Below, one piece after another: positions 44,483 through 53,485 of a stretch of 64,000 nt of DNA. The position numbers were made by a program, and so were the translations under genes. Within the stretch, counting starts at the first letter, position 1, and the number at the start of each line of letters is the position of its first letter. The stretch is from an uncultured Lachnospiraceae bacterium (lineage in GTDB: Bacteria > Bacillota > Clostridia > Lachnospirales > Lachnospiraceae). A model generated the notes under the pieces. The model searched no databases. It was not told the origin of the DNA and saw only the letters and a list, made by a program, of their open reading frames with translations. The stretch is from the NCBI GenBank assembly GCA_934364805.1, contig CAKRMH010000016.1:4572-68571 (forward strand), written 5' to 3'.

Positions 44483-45826
44483 ATGAAAATTCTGGTAAAA
44501 AACGCAAAGGTCGTAAGTGCTGAGAAGGTTGAAGAAAAAAATATATATATCCAAGATGAGAAATTTGTGAAAGATTTTGGAGAATGTGCGGATCAGATCA
44601 TTGATGCAAAGGGAATGTATATGCTGCCGGGTGCTATTGATGTACATACACATGTAGAACAGGAATCAGATGTGGATAAGACTTGCGATGATTATTTTGA
44701 GGGCACAAGAGCAGCAGTATCTGGAGGAACAACAACAATCGTTATGTTTGCAGTTCAAAGAAAAGGAATGCTGCCAATTGATCTGATCAAGGATAGAATG
44801 CTGTCTGCAAAAAGAAAGGCTGTATGTGATTTTTCATTTCATTTACAGTTAACGGATATTACAGATGAAACACTAGCACAACTTGAAGAGATTATTAAAA
44901 TGGGAATTTCATCTGTAAAAATATATATGGCAGGAGCTGGATTTACGGTTGGTAATACAAATATTATTAAGCTGATGAATTTATCAAAAAAACTTGGATT
45001 TTTAATTGAAGTACATGCCGAAAGTGATGAACTGGTTAACTTTTATAAGGATGAACTTGTAAAAGAAGGAAAGACGCAGATGAAATATTATGCGCCAAGC
45101 AGACCATTGATCTGCGAAACATCTGCGTTAGCACAGCTTAATGCGTATTCACAGGCCTTAAAATGCAAAATATATATTGTTCATCTTACGAGCAGGGAAG
45201 GTCTGGATATTTGTAAGAGTAGTAATGGAAGAATGATTGTTGAAACATGTCCGCATTATCTTACTTTTACATCAGATGTTTATGAAGAAAAAGGTCCAAG
45301 AGCGATTCAGTCACCTCCTGTTCGTAAGGAGGAAGACAAAGATGCCTTGTGGCAGGGAATTTTAGATGGAAGTGTGAAAACAGTAGGCTCGGATCACTGC
45401 CCATTTTATTTAAGGGAAAAGCAGTTGGATGATTTCAGTAAGGTGCCATTAGGAACTCCTGGAATGGAAACGCTTTTACCGGTTGTGTATTCGGAAGGAG
45501 TTGCAAAAGGCCGGATTCCAATCACAAAAGTAGCAGAAGTATTAAGTGAGAATCCAGCAAAAATCTTAAATTTAGAACATAAAGGTAAAATTGAGCCGGG
45601 GTATGATGCAGATTTTGTGTTGCTGGATCCAATGGAAGATTATGTAATGACAGATGATATGGCAGTTACAACAGCGGGATATTCTACTTTTTCAGGAATG
45701 AAATTCTATGGAAAGGTGAAAGAAACATATATAAGAGGACATCTTGTATATGCGGACAATGAGTTGAAAGTACCGAAGGGATTCGGACAATTTCAGGCGA
45801 GAAAACCAATTGATACAAATGTATAA
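44483..45826 (+). CDS. Allantoinase / hydantoinase-type cyclic amidohydrolase
   Basis: A 447-residue TIM-barrel amidohydrolase with a binuclear site: H-x-H in IDVHTHVEQ (His55/57), carboxylated Lys146 in SSVKIYMAG, His178 (IEVHAES), His234 (YIVHLTSREG) and Asp304 (VGSDHCPF). The family includes allantoinase, dihydropyrimidinase and hydantoinase. The neighbours (ureidoglycine aminohydrolase, two M20 amidohydrolases, PucR) make ring opening of allantoin to allantoate the best fit. Sequence details such as SPPVRKEEDKDALW are shared by all subfamilies, so dihydropyrimidinase or hydantoinase specificity is not excluded. Confidence 0.82.
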   Translation: MKILVKNAKVVSAEKVEEKNIYIQDEKFVKDFGECADQIIDAKGMYMLPGAIDVHTHVEQESDVDKTCDDYFEGTRAAVSGGTTTIVMFAVQRKGMLPIDLIKDRMLSAKRKAVCDFSFHLQLTDITDETLAQLEEIIKMGISSVKIYMAGAGFTVGNTNIIKLMNLSKKLGFLIEVHAESDELVNFYKDELVKEGKTQMKYYAPSRPLICETSALAQLNAYSQALKCKIYIVHLTSREGLDICKSSNGRMIVETCPHYLTFTSDVYEEKGPRAIQSPPVRKEEDKDALWQGILDGSVKTVGSDHCPFYLREKQLDDFSKVPLGTPGMETLLPVVYSEGVAKGRIPITKVAEVLSENPAKILNLEHKGKIEPGYDADFVLLDPMEDYVMTDDMAVTTAGYSTFSGMKFYGKVKETYIRGHLVYADNELKVPKGFGQFQARKPIDTNV

Positions 45827-45840
45827 AGGAGTTGAGGCAT

Positions 45841-47094
45841 GTGAAAATAAAAGCAAATGCGGATAATATTAAAACGTGGCTGAATGGAATGGCAAGATTC
45901 AATTCAACACCAGATTTTGGAACAACAAGAATACTTTTTACGAAGCCCGAAATAAAAAACCGCGAGTATGTAAAAGCGGAAATGAAGGCGTTAGGTTTGG
46001 AAGTGAAGGAAGATGCAATCGGTAATATTTTTGCAGTGCTAAAGGGAGAGGATGAAACGCTTTCGCCAGTCTGGACAGGATCACATATTGATACAGTACC
46101 GAATGCTGGGAATTTTGATGGAATGGCAGGTGTTGTGTGTGGAATGGAAGCACTCCGCATAATCCGCAAAAATAATTTGAAGCATAAGCGGGATATTTAT
46201 GTAAATGTGTATACATCAGAAGAACCAACAAGATATGGGCTGAGCTGCCTTGGAAGCAGGGCTTTGGCAGGTGAACTTCATTTGGAGGATACAAAAAAAC
46301 TTTTTGATCAGGATGAAAAAAGTTTATATGAGAAATTGGTGGAGTTAGGATATGATACATCTAAATTTAAAGACATTCCAAGAAAACAAGGTCAGGTGTT
46401 TGCAACTGTAGAACTTCATGTGGAGCAGAATAACCGGCTGGAACAAGGGAAAAAGTCGATTGGGATTGTAAAAAGCATTTGTGCTCCATCAAATTATACA
46501 ATTACGGTACATGGGGTACAATCTCATGCAGGTGGAACATCCATGGAGGAACGGCGTGACGCATTTATGGCAGTTAGCGAGATGGCATTGTCTTTAGAAC
46601 AACTGGCAAAGAATTGTCCAAGCGAATACAATACGGCAACCATTGGTGTAGTAAAAGTTATTCCGGGTGGAGTGAATGTTATTCCTGGTCAGGTAGAGTT
46701 TTCAGTTGATATACGTGATTGCACCAAGGATACAAAGGATACACTTATTAGAAACATGTTTTGCAGCTTTGATAAGATCGCAAACAAAAGAGGAGTTACA
46801 TATGAAGTACGAAAAGAAAATGATGATGTTCCATTGGTATGTGATTCCAAAATTGTGAAGCTGATCCAGAAAAAATGTGACAGGGATGCAGTAAGTTATG
46901 AGACACTTATTAGTGGACCGTACCATGATACTTTATTTATTGGCCGATTTGCACCATCGGCAATGATATTTGTGCCGAGCAGAAACGGTATAAGCCATAG
47001 CCCGGAAGAATGGACGGATTATGAAGAGTTAGAGACGGGAGCGAATATTTTATCCGAAGTGTTATTAGATTTAGCAAATTTAGAAGAAATATAA
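45841..47094 (+). CDS. M20-family Zn amidohydrolase 1 (allantoate or ureidoglycolate amidohydrolase)
   Basis: A 417-residue metallo-hydrolase of the HyuC/AllC/UAH group: GSHIDTVPNAGNFDG (His82, Asp84, Asp94), YTSEEPTRYGLSCLGSR (catalytic Glu127 and metal Glu128), LHVEQNNRLEQG, HGVQSHAGGTSM in the dimerisation domain and SGPYHDTLFIGRFAPSAMIFVPS at the end. GTG 45841 is taken as start because AAGGAG lies nine bases upstream; TTG 45832 is too close to that site. The active site differs from the second M20 copy in EEPTRYG against EEGVRFG, so the two probably act on successive substrates. Confidence 0.82.
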   Translation: MKIKANADNIKTWLNGMARFNSTPDFGTTRILFTKPEIKNREYVKAEMKALGLEVKEDAIGNIFAVLKGEDETLSPVWTGSHIDTVPNAGNFDGMAGVVCGMEALRIIRKNNLKHKRDIYVNVYTSEEPTRYGLSCLGSRALAGELHLEDTKKLFDQDEKSLYEKLVELGYDTSKFKDIPRKQGQVFATVELHVEQNNRLEQGKKSIGIVKSICAPSNYTITVHGVQSHAGGTSMEERRDAFMAVSEMALSLEQLAKNCPSEYNTATIGVVKVIPGGVNVIPGQVEFSVDIRDCTKDTKDTLIRNMFCSFDKIANKRGVTYEVRKENDDVPLVCDSKIVKLIQKKCDRDAVSYETLISGPYHDTLFIGRFAPSAMIFVPSRNGISHSPEEWTDYEELETGANILSEVLLDLANLEEI

Positions 47095-47104
47095 GGAGAA
47101 AAAA

Positions 47105-48058
47105 ATGAAAGTTAGTTTATTAGAGCCTATTGGAATTTCAAAAAATGTATTAGAAGAGTTAGCGGAGAAATTAGTAAAAGAGGGACATGAGTTTACCTAT
47201 TATGATACAAAAACAACAGATATGGAAGAATTGAAACGAAGGACAAAGGATCAGGATATTGTGATGATCGCAAATAATCCCTATCCGGCAGAAGTTGTTG
47301 ATTCGTCAGATAAACTGAAAATGATATCGGTCGCATTTACAGGAATTGATCATGTCGGTGTAAATGCATGCAAAGACAAAAATATCATGATATGTAATGC
47401 AGCTGGATATTCGAATCAGACAGTAGCTGAGCTGACCATTGGAATGGCAATTACTGCGCTTCGAAATTTGGTTGAGGCTGATCGGAGAGTTCGCAAACAG
47501 GGAACAAGTGCAGGTATTGGTGGGCGCGAAATAGCTGGAAGAACGGTTGGTATCGTAGGACTTGGAAACATTGGTCTTACGGTAGCAAAACTTTTTCAGG
47601 CGTTTGGAGCAAAAGTAATTGCATATAACAGAAGCAGATCACAGGAAGCAGCGGATTTAGGAATTGAATATAAGACCTTAGATGAGGTTATGAAGGAAAG
47701 TGATATTATTTCCGTACATCTGCCATTGAATGATAGTACACGTGGCTTTATTAGCGCAGATAAGATTGCATTGATGAAAAAAGATGCGGTGTTCATTAAT
47801 TGCGCAAGAGGCCCTATTGTGGACAATGCTGCATTGGCAGAGGCATTAAAAGCTGAAAAAATTGGATATGCATGCATTGATGTTTATGATATGGAACCAC
47901 CAATTCCAGAAGATTATCCATTACTAAATTGTCCTAATACATTTTTGACACCGCATCAGGCATTTATTTCGGAAGAGTCAATGGTCAGAAGGGCTCAGAT
48001 CGTATTTGATAATGTGTATGCATATATCGATGGAAAACCGATTAATGTATGTAAATAG
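47105..48058 (+). CDS. D-2-hydroxyacid dehydrogenase (possible glyoxylate reductase)
   Basis: A 317-residue NAD-dependent enzyme of the D-isomer family: GLGNIG Rossmann motif (153-157 region), VAELTIGMAITALRN, INCARGPIVDN with catalytic Arg235, YDMEPPIPEDYPLL, and TPHQAF carrying the catalytic His. Here TPHQAF replaces the more usual TPHIA. It lies 10 bases after the first M20 gene and 39 before the second, inside the ureide operon. It could reduce glyoxylate, the end product of the pathway, to glycolate, or oxidise ureidoglycolate. It is not related in fold to AllD, the known ureidoglycolate dehydrogenase. Confidence 0.85.
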   Translation: MKVSLLEPIGISKNVLEELAEKLVKEGHEFTYYDTKTTDMEELKRRTKDQDIVMIANNPYPAEVVDSSDKLKMISVAFTGIDHVGVNACKDKNIMICNAAGYSNQTVAELTIGMAITALRNLVEADRRVRKQGTSAGIGGREIAGRTVGIVGLGNIGLTVAKLFQAFGAKVIAYNRSRSQEAADLGIEYKTLDEVMKESDIISVHLPLNDSTRGFISADKIALMKKDAVFINCARGPIVDNAALAEALKAEKIGYACIDVYDMEPPIPEDYPLLNCPNTFLTPHQAFISEESMVRRAQIVFDNVYAYIDGKPINVCK

Positions 48059-48097
48059 AGCAGCTAATTTTCTTTAACCCATTAGGAAGTGAGAGTT

Positions 48098-49333
48098 ATG
48101 ATTCATGCAGAGAGAATTCAAAAAAGGATAGAAGAAATATATAATTGTGGGGAAAAAAAAGACGGGACACATTCACGCATTGCCTTTTCGAAAGAAGACG
48201 AAGCGGGAAGGAAAATATTCGCACAATATTTAAGAACTGCTGGTGCAGAGGTACATTATGATTCCGCAGGGAATATGATTGCTCATTTTAAAGGCAGCGA
48301 TGAAATCCTTCCTGCAATTATGATGGGTTCGCATATGGATACGGTTCCGAATGGAGGGAAATACGATGGCGTATATGGTTGTGTTGGACCTCTTGAGGTA
48401 TTACAGGCTTATCAGGAGAAGGGAATTAGTCTGAGACATCCGGTGGATATTATCGTTTTTGCAGACGAGGAAGGGGTTCGGTTTGGAAAAGGAATGGTCG
48501 GTTCTATGGCTATGTCAGGTCAGGAACTTGATGATTTTTTGCCAGAGGATAGAGATAAAGATGGACTTTTTCGACAGGATGTAATGAAAATATATGAAGT
48601 GGAGTTTGCGGATCTTGCAAAAGCCAGACGTAATGCGGAAGATGTACAATGTTTTATAGAGTTACATGTTGAACAGGGAAGAAATCTGGAACGAAGGGAA
48701 TGCCAAATTGGTGCTGTTACAACAATTGCAGGAGTCAGCAGGTATCTGATAACGGTAAATGGCGAAACAAATCATTCGGGTTCAACTATGATGGAAGACA
48801 GAAGAGATGCACTGGTTGGCGTGTCAGAATTTATTCAGCAGATTCCTGGAATAATCAAGGCAAATGGTAGTAAATACGCAGTTGGAACAGTGGGAAAATT
48901 AAAAGTAGAACCAGGAGCTATGAATGTAATTCCAGGTAAAGTAGAATTTACGCTTGAAGTGCGGGAGCAGACAGACCCTGGGAAAATTGAGTTGGAAAAT
49001 ATATTATTCTCATTGTTGGAAAGCATTTGTAATGAACAGGGACTGACATATTCGTTTCAAAGGCTTGTTTCGTATAAATGTGCTCCTATGGATCAACAAA
49101 TTGTTGGGAGAATTACAGAAATATGTAAACGGAAATCTATAAAAAGCATGGAACTTCCAAGTGGAGCATTTCATGATGCGATGTTCATGTCACGGGTATA
49201 TCCAACCGGAATGATTTTTGTCCCGAGTATAAAGGGAATCAGTCATGCACCACAGGAGTATACCAGATTGGAAGATCTGGCTGCTGGTTGTGAAGTTTTA
49301 TACGATTTAATACTTGAGATGGATAAAATATAA
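48098..49333 (+). CDS. M20-family Zn amidohydrolase 2 (allantoate amidohydrolase-like)
   Basis: A 411-residue paralogue of the gene at 45841: MGSHMDTVPNGGKYDG (His79, Asp81, Asp90), FADEEGVRFGKGMVGS (Glu124/125), LHVEQGRNLER, NGETNHSGSTMM and SGAFHDAMFMSRVYPTGMIFVPS. The EEGVRFG form is closer to allantoate amidohydrolases and N-carbamoyl amino acid amidohydrolases. ATG 48098 with AGGAAGTGAGAG upstream is chosen over GTG 48089. It is the last gene of the ureide operon; a weak AAACAG/CTGTTT hairpin follows the stop codon. Confidence 0.82.
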   Translation: MIHAERIQKRIEEIYNCGEKKDGTHSRIAFSKEDEAGRKIFAQYLRTAGAEVHYDSAGNMIAHFKGSDEILPAIMMGSHMDTVPNGGKYDGVYGCVGPLEVLQAYQEKGISLRHPVDIIVFADEEGVRFGKGMVGSMAMSGQELDDFLPEDRDKDGLFRQDVMKIYEVEFADLAKARRNAEDVQCFIELHVEQGRNLERRECQIGAVTTIAGVSRYLITVNGETNHSGSTMMEDRRDALVGVSEFIQQIPGIIKANGSKYAVGTVGKLKVEPGAMNVIPGKVEFTLEVREQTDPGKIELENILFSLLESICNEQGLTYSFQRLVSYKCAPMDQQIVGRITEICKRKSIKSMELPSGAFHDAMFMSRVYPTGMIFVPSIKGISHAPQEYTRLEDLAAGCEVLYDLILEMDKI

Positions 49334-49421
49334 AAAACAGTTGAAATCTGTTTCTAATGCAGGTATCTTATATATCATGTGTATCAGCACGATGTAATAA
49401 GCATGAGAGGGGAGCATATAT

Positions 49422-50810
49422 ATGATAGCTGCATTAAAAAAGAAATATATCGGGGATAAAGCCTTTTATAAAAATTATTTATTGCTGGCACTGCCAATGA
49501 TCCTTCAGAATGCGATTACGAATCTTGTAAGTTTTCTGGATAATATCATGGTTGGTCAGCTGGGAACGGAGCAAATGTCAGGAGTGGCAATTGTGAACCA
49601 GCTGATTTTTGTTTATAACCTGGCAATTTTCGGGGCTGCATCTGCGGCAAGCATTTTTGGCGCACAATATTATGGAAAAGGCGATCATAAGGGGCATATG
49701 TATTCGTTTCGCTTTAAATTATATGCGACGCTTCTTGTAACTGTGGCAGCCATGATATTATTCAAAGCAAAAGGAGCAGATCTGATCTCCCTGTATCTGA
49801 CGGATACCACAGGGAATGGGGCAACCGAAGCTGCCTTGCAGTATGGACTGGAGTATCTGGCTGTTATGATGGCGGGGCTGATACCGTTTGCTATGAATCA
49901 GTCTTATGCAACCAACATTAAGGAAACCGGACAGACGTTTGTGCCGATGATCGCAAGTTTTGTAGCTGTCGGAACGAATGCTGTGCTGGATTATCTGCTG
50001 ATTTTCGGAGTTGGACCGATTCCAAAACTGGGAGTCATGGGAGCAGCGCTGGCTACGGTGATGGCACGTTATATCGAAGCCCTGATCGTTATAATCTGGG
50101 CACATGCACACAAATCCAAAAACCGGTACCTGCATGGTGCGTATACAGGATTTGGTGTGCCAAAGGCAGAACTAAAGGGTATTCTGATCAAAGGATTCCC
50201 GCTCATGCTGAATGAAGTGTTGTGGGCAGCAGGAATGACTGCGGTAACACAGTGCTATTCGGTCCGGGGACTTGAGGTTGTGGCTGGATTGAATATTGCT
50301 ACGACGATCACAAACCTGTTTAATATTGTATATATCCAGCTTGGAGCATGCATCAGCATTGTTGTTGGGCAGTATCTTGGAGCCGGAAAACTGGAAAAGG
50401 CAAAGGATGCCGACAACAAGATGATCGCATTCAGCGTTTTCTGCTGTGCAGTGGTAGCGGCCGGGATGTTTCTGATAGGTGGATTTTTCCCGAAAATCTA
50501 TAATACGAGTGCGCAGATCAAGGAACTTGCGACCAGTTTCATTGCAGTTTCTGCGTTGATCATGCCGTTTTGTTCCTTCAGCCATGCATCGTATTTTACA
50601 CTTCGTTCCGGTGGAAAAACGCTGGTTACCTTTTTATTCGATTCCGTTTTTACATGGGTCATTGTTGTACCGACTGCATTCTTGTTCGCACACTACACCG
50701 CTCTTGGAATCGTCAGCATCTATTTCTTTGTTCAGGCAACCGAAATGATCAAGGTAGTGATCGGCTATTTCATGGTGCGGAGCAATGTGTGGCTTGTACA
50801 GATGGTGTAA
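49422..50810 (+). CDS. MATE-family efflux transporter (second copy)
   Basis: A 462-residue, 12-helix transporter. LALPMILQNAITNLVSFLDNIMVGQLG is the N-lobe signature and GFPLMLNEVLWAAGMTAVTQCYSVRG the C-lobe equivalent. It is only distantly similar to the MATE protein at 28315. It opens the efflux island and is followed by a TetR gene, which may regulate it. Drug, dye or metabolite export coupled to Na+/H+ is expected. Confidence 0.9.
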   Translation: MIAALKKKYIGDKAFYKNYLLLALPMILQNAITNLVSFLDNIMVGQLGTEQMSGVAIVNQLIFVYNLAIFGAASAASIFGAQYYGKGDHKGHMYSFRFKLYATLLVTVAAMILFKAKGADLISLYLTDTTGNGATEAALQYGLEYLAVMMAGLIPFAMNQSYATNIKETGQTFVPMIASFVAVGTNAVLDYLLIFGVGPIPKLGVMGAALATVMARYIEALIVIIWAHAHKSKNRYLHGAYTGFGVPKAELKGILIKGFPLMLNEVLWAAGMTAVTQCYSVRGLEVVAGLNIATTITNLFNIVYIQLGACISIVVGQYLGAGKLEKAKDADNKMIAFSVFCCAVVAAGMFLIGGFFPKIYNTSAQIKELATSFIAVSALIMPFCSFSHASYFTLRSGGKTLVTFLFDSVFTWVIVVPTAFLFAHYTALGIVSIYFFVQATEMIKVVIGYFMVRSNVWLVQMV

Positions 50811-50879
50811 TATATAAAATCTATGGTTGGGCAGATCCTTCAAAAATCTGTCGCAAAACAATTGATAAAAATAAACCTA

Positions 50880-50926
50880 TTGACAAATGGCTGGAATGCG
50901 GTAAAATATAACAGTGCTATATTTTA
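50880..50926 (+). promoter_or_regulatory. Promoter and operator of the first TetR gene
   Basis: TTGACA (50880-50885), 16 bp, TAAAAT (50902-50907). A perfect dyad with 9-bp arms TAAAATATA/TATATTTTA (50902-50926, 7-nt centre) covers the -10 and start point, which indicates autorepression. Confidence 0.7.
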
Positions 50927-50936
50927 AGGGGTTGCT

Positions 50937-51581
50937 ATGACAGAAAAAGCAGAAAATACAAGGATCAATATATTAAATACTGCGCTGAAGCATTTTTTGG
51001 AATATGGTTATTCAGGCGTGTCACTTAGAAATATTGTAAAGGACGCCGGACTTACAACCGGGGCATTTTACAAGTATTATCCGACAAAGGAGAAGCTGTT
51101 TGATGCGCTCGTCGATCCTTATGTGGAAGCAGTTTATGAAATATATGATGGAATACTGAACGGATTTCTGGAACTTCCGGTTACGGAACAGACACAGAAT
51201 ATGACGGGAGCATCCATGGACGGGATGGAACAGATTGTGGATTATGTTTACGATCATTATGATAATTTCAGACTGTTATTAAAGTGTGGAGACAGCGGGA
51301 AATATGAGGATTTTATCCATAATATGGTGGATCGTGAGATGAAGTCCAGTGAGGTGTATACGGAAAAATTACGTGCATCAGGCTGTGTTATCCCAGAAGT
51401 AAGTGAAAGCCTTATGCATATGATCTATACCGGATTTTTCTCATCGGTTTTTCAGATCATTGAGCATGATATGGACAGGGAGACTGCGAAAAAGAATGTG
51501 CATCAGCTGAGAGAATTCAACACCGGAGGCTGGGAGAGATTATGGGGAATTGAGTTCCCGGCAGAGAGATCTATGGCGTAG
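50937..51581 (+). CDS. TetR-family regulator 1
   Basis: A 214-residue regulator with an N-terminal HTH (TRINILNTALKHFLEYGYSG, then IVKDAGLTTGAFYKYYPTKEKLF) and an all-helical ligand domain. The DNA-recognition region is close to that of TetR 2 (TTGAVYKRYKDKEELF), so the two are paralogues. It lies upstream of ABC pair 1 and downstream of the MATE gene; either may be its target. Confidence 0.9.
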   Translation: MTEKAENTRINILNTALKHFLEYGYSGVSLRNIVKDAGLTTGAFYKYYPTKEKLFDALVDPYVEAVYEIYDGILNGFLELPVTEQTQNMTGASMDGMEQIVDYVYDHYDNFRLLLKCGDSGKYEDFIHNMVDREMKSSEVYTEKLRASGCVIPEVSESLMHMIYTGFFSSVFQIIEHDMDRETAKKNVHQLREFNTGGWERLWGIEFPAERSMA

Positions 51582-51654
51582 GAACACAGGAAATTATAAA
51601 AAGAACATATTGGATAATATTTGGCGGCAGGATGCAAAAATTTCTGTTTTGGAT

Positions 51655-51702
51655 TTGCAGAAAGCCGTCAAATTTATTATAGATAGGTTAGTTGTAACTA
51701 AT
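51655..51702 (+). promoter_or_regulatory. Promoter and operator of ABC pair 1
   Basis: TTGCAG (51655-51660), 17 bp, TATAGA (51678-51683), then the near-perfect palindrome GTTAGTTGTAACTAAT (51687-51702) over the start point. The same element, GTTAGATGCAACTAAT, sits in the promoter of ABC pair 2 at 60163-60178. Confidence 0.6.
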
Positions 51703-51729
51703 AAAAATTAGGATAAGGAGACTACAAGC

Positions 51730-53484
51730 ATGAAGAAAAAGAAAAAATCGACGGTCAGCTGGATCCTCACATGGGCAGGGCAGAAGAAATCGGACTATGT
51801 GTGGAGTGTGATTCTGGCGATTGCTAACGTAGTGTTCAGGATCATTCCGTATTTTATCATTGCAGATGTGGTGAAGATGTTCCTGAATGAAGAGAAGGAT
51901 CTGCAGAAGTATCTGATAAAAGCAGTATACATTGCAGGATCATTTATGATTGCAGAACTGTTCCATTCGTTATCGACGACATGTTCCCACAAGGCAACGT
52001 TTGTGGTGCTTTCCAATATCAGAAAATCCTGTTGTGATAAACTCGCAAAGGTTCCGCTTGGATATGTCAAAGATACGCCTTCCGGAACTTTCAAGAATAT
52101 TATAGTGGAGCGGATCGACAGCATTGAGACAACGCTGGCACATGTAGTTCCAGAATTTACCTCAAACCTGCTGGCGCCAGTTATTATCCTGGTATATTTT
52201 TTCATGACTGACTGGAGGCTGGCTCTGTGGTCATTTGTGCCAGTGGTGGTTGGACTTTTTTCGTTTTTCGGCATGATGACCGATTATCAGCCGTGCTTTG
52301 ACAGAACCGTGAAAACGACAAAGGAGCTAAACGATGCAGCCGTCGAATACATAGATGGGATTGAGGTCATCAAGGCATTTGGAAAAACCGAAAGCTCCTA
52401 TGTGAAGTTCACAAAGGCTGCCAGAGCATGTGCGGATTCATTTATTTCATGGATGAAACGCTGTTCGCTGTTCCAGGCACTGTTATTTGTGGTTATGCCA
52501 TATATGCTGCTTACGGTGCTGCCGATCGGAGCACATTATGTAGATAACGGCACGCTCGATATGTCAGCTTTTGTAATGTGTATTATTCTGTCACTTGGCA
52601 TTGTAGGACCGCTCATTACGGTTGGCTCTTATACGGATGATCTGGGAAAAATCGGTGTCATTGTCGGAGAAGTAACCGGAATTCTGGAGCAGCCGGAGCT
52701 TGAGCGCCCACAAAGGAGTAACGCTGTGCCGAAGGACAATTCGATCACACTGGAAAATGTAAAATTCGGTTACCATGACAAAGAAATCCTGCATGGAGTG
52801 AATATGGAATTAAAGGCAGGAACGGTCAATGCAATTGTAGGCCCATCGGGAAGCGGAAAATCTACAATTGCAAAACTGGCTGCATCGCTGTGGGATGTAG
52901 ATTCAGGAAGCATCAGAATCGGTGGCGTTGACATAAAACAGATTGCGTTACCGGAGTTTAACCGCAGAATTGCATATGTTTCCCAGGACAACTACCTGTT
53001 TAATGAAACCGTCCGGGAAAATATCAGACAGGGCAATCCAAAGGCGACAGATGCAGAGGTGGAAGAAGTTACGAAAAAGAGTGGATGTTATGATTTTATC
53101 ATGCATCTGGAAAACGGATTTGACACGGTTGTCGGAGGCGCCGGCGGGCATTTGTCGGGTGGTGAAAGACAGAGAATATCCATTGCGAGGGCCATGCTGA
53201 AGGATGCGCCAATCGTAATACTGGATGAGGCAACGGCGTACACCGATCCGGAAAATGAGGCGATCCTGCAGAATTCGATCGCAAAACTCGTAGCAGGAAA
53301 AACGCTGATCGTAATTGCACACAGACTTTCCACCGTCAGGGATTCCGATCAGATATTTGTTGTCAGTGAAGGAAACGTGCAGGCGCATGGAACCCATGAA
53401 GAACTGTTGGAAAAATGTCCGCTGTACAAAGACATGTGGAATGCGCACATTTCTGTCAAAGATACCGCAAAGGAGGGCGAGTGA
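51730..53484 (+). CDS. ABC half-transporter, pair 1 first subunit
   Basis: A 584-residue fusion of a six-helix exporter-fold membrane domain (about 1-315) and an ATPase (about 340-580): VGPSGSGKST, HLSGGERQRISIARA, VILDEATAYTDPENE, IAHRLS. The catalytic Glu is intact; the D-loop has a Tyr (AYTDP) where most exporters have S-A-L-D. It is followed two bases later by its partner. Substrate unknown: TetR context suggests a drug, peptide or siderophore-like compound. Confidence 0.9.
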   Translation: MKKKKKSTVSWILTWAGQKKSDYVWSVILAIANVVFRIIPYFIIADVVKMFLNEEKDLQKYLIKAVYIAGSFMIAELFHSLSTTCSHKATFVVLSNIRKSCCDKLAKVPLGYVKDTPSGTFKNIIVERIDSIETTLAHVVPEFTSNLLAPVIILVYFFMTDWRLALWSFVPVVVGLFSFFGMMTDYQPCFDRTVKTTKELNDAAVEYIDGIEVIKAFGKTESSYVKFTKAARACADSFISWMKRCSLFQALLFVVMPYMLLTVLPIGAHYVDNGTLDMSAFVMCIILSLGIVGPLITVGSYTDDLGKIGVIVGEVTGILEQPELERPQRSNAVPKDNSITLENVKFGYHDKEILHGVNMELKAGTVNAIVGPSGSGKSTIAKLAASLWDVDSGSIRIGGVDIKQIALPEFNRRIAYVSQDNYLFNETVRENIRQGNPKATDAEVEEVTKKSGCYDFIMHLENGFDTVVGGAGGHLSGGERQRISIARAMLKDAPIVILDEATAYTDPENEAILQNSIAKLVAGKTLIVIAHRLSTVRDSDQIFVVSEGNVQAHGTHEELLEKCPLYKDMWNAHISVKDTAKEGE

Positions 53485-53485
53485 T

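Noticed and set aside
11662..49333. Anaerobic urate-degradation cluster of the ygeX/ygfK/ssnA type
   Set aside because: The deaminase-like and hydantoinase-like genes invite this, but no ygfK, ygeW, ygeX, ygeY or xanthine dehydrogenase homologues are in the window; the second block is an allantoin-type pathway.
53315..53485. 57-residue N-terminal extension of the second ABC subunit
   Set aside because: It overlaps the preceding gene's conserved ATPase end and has no ribosome binding site; ATG 53486 has an excellent one.
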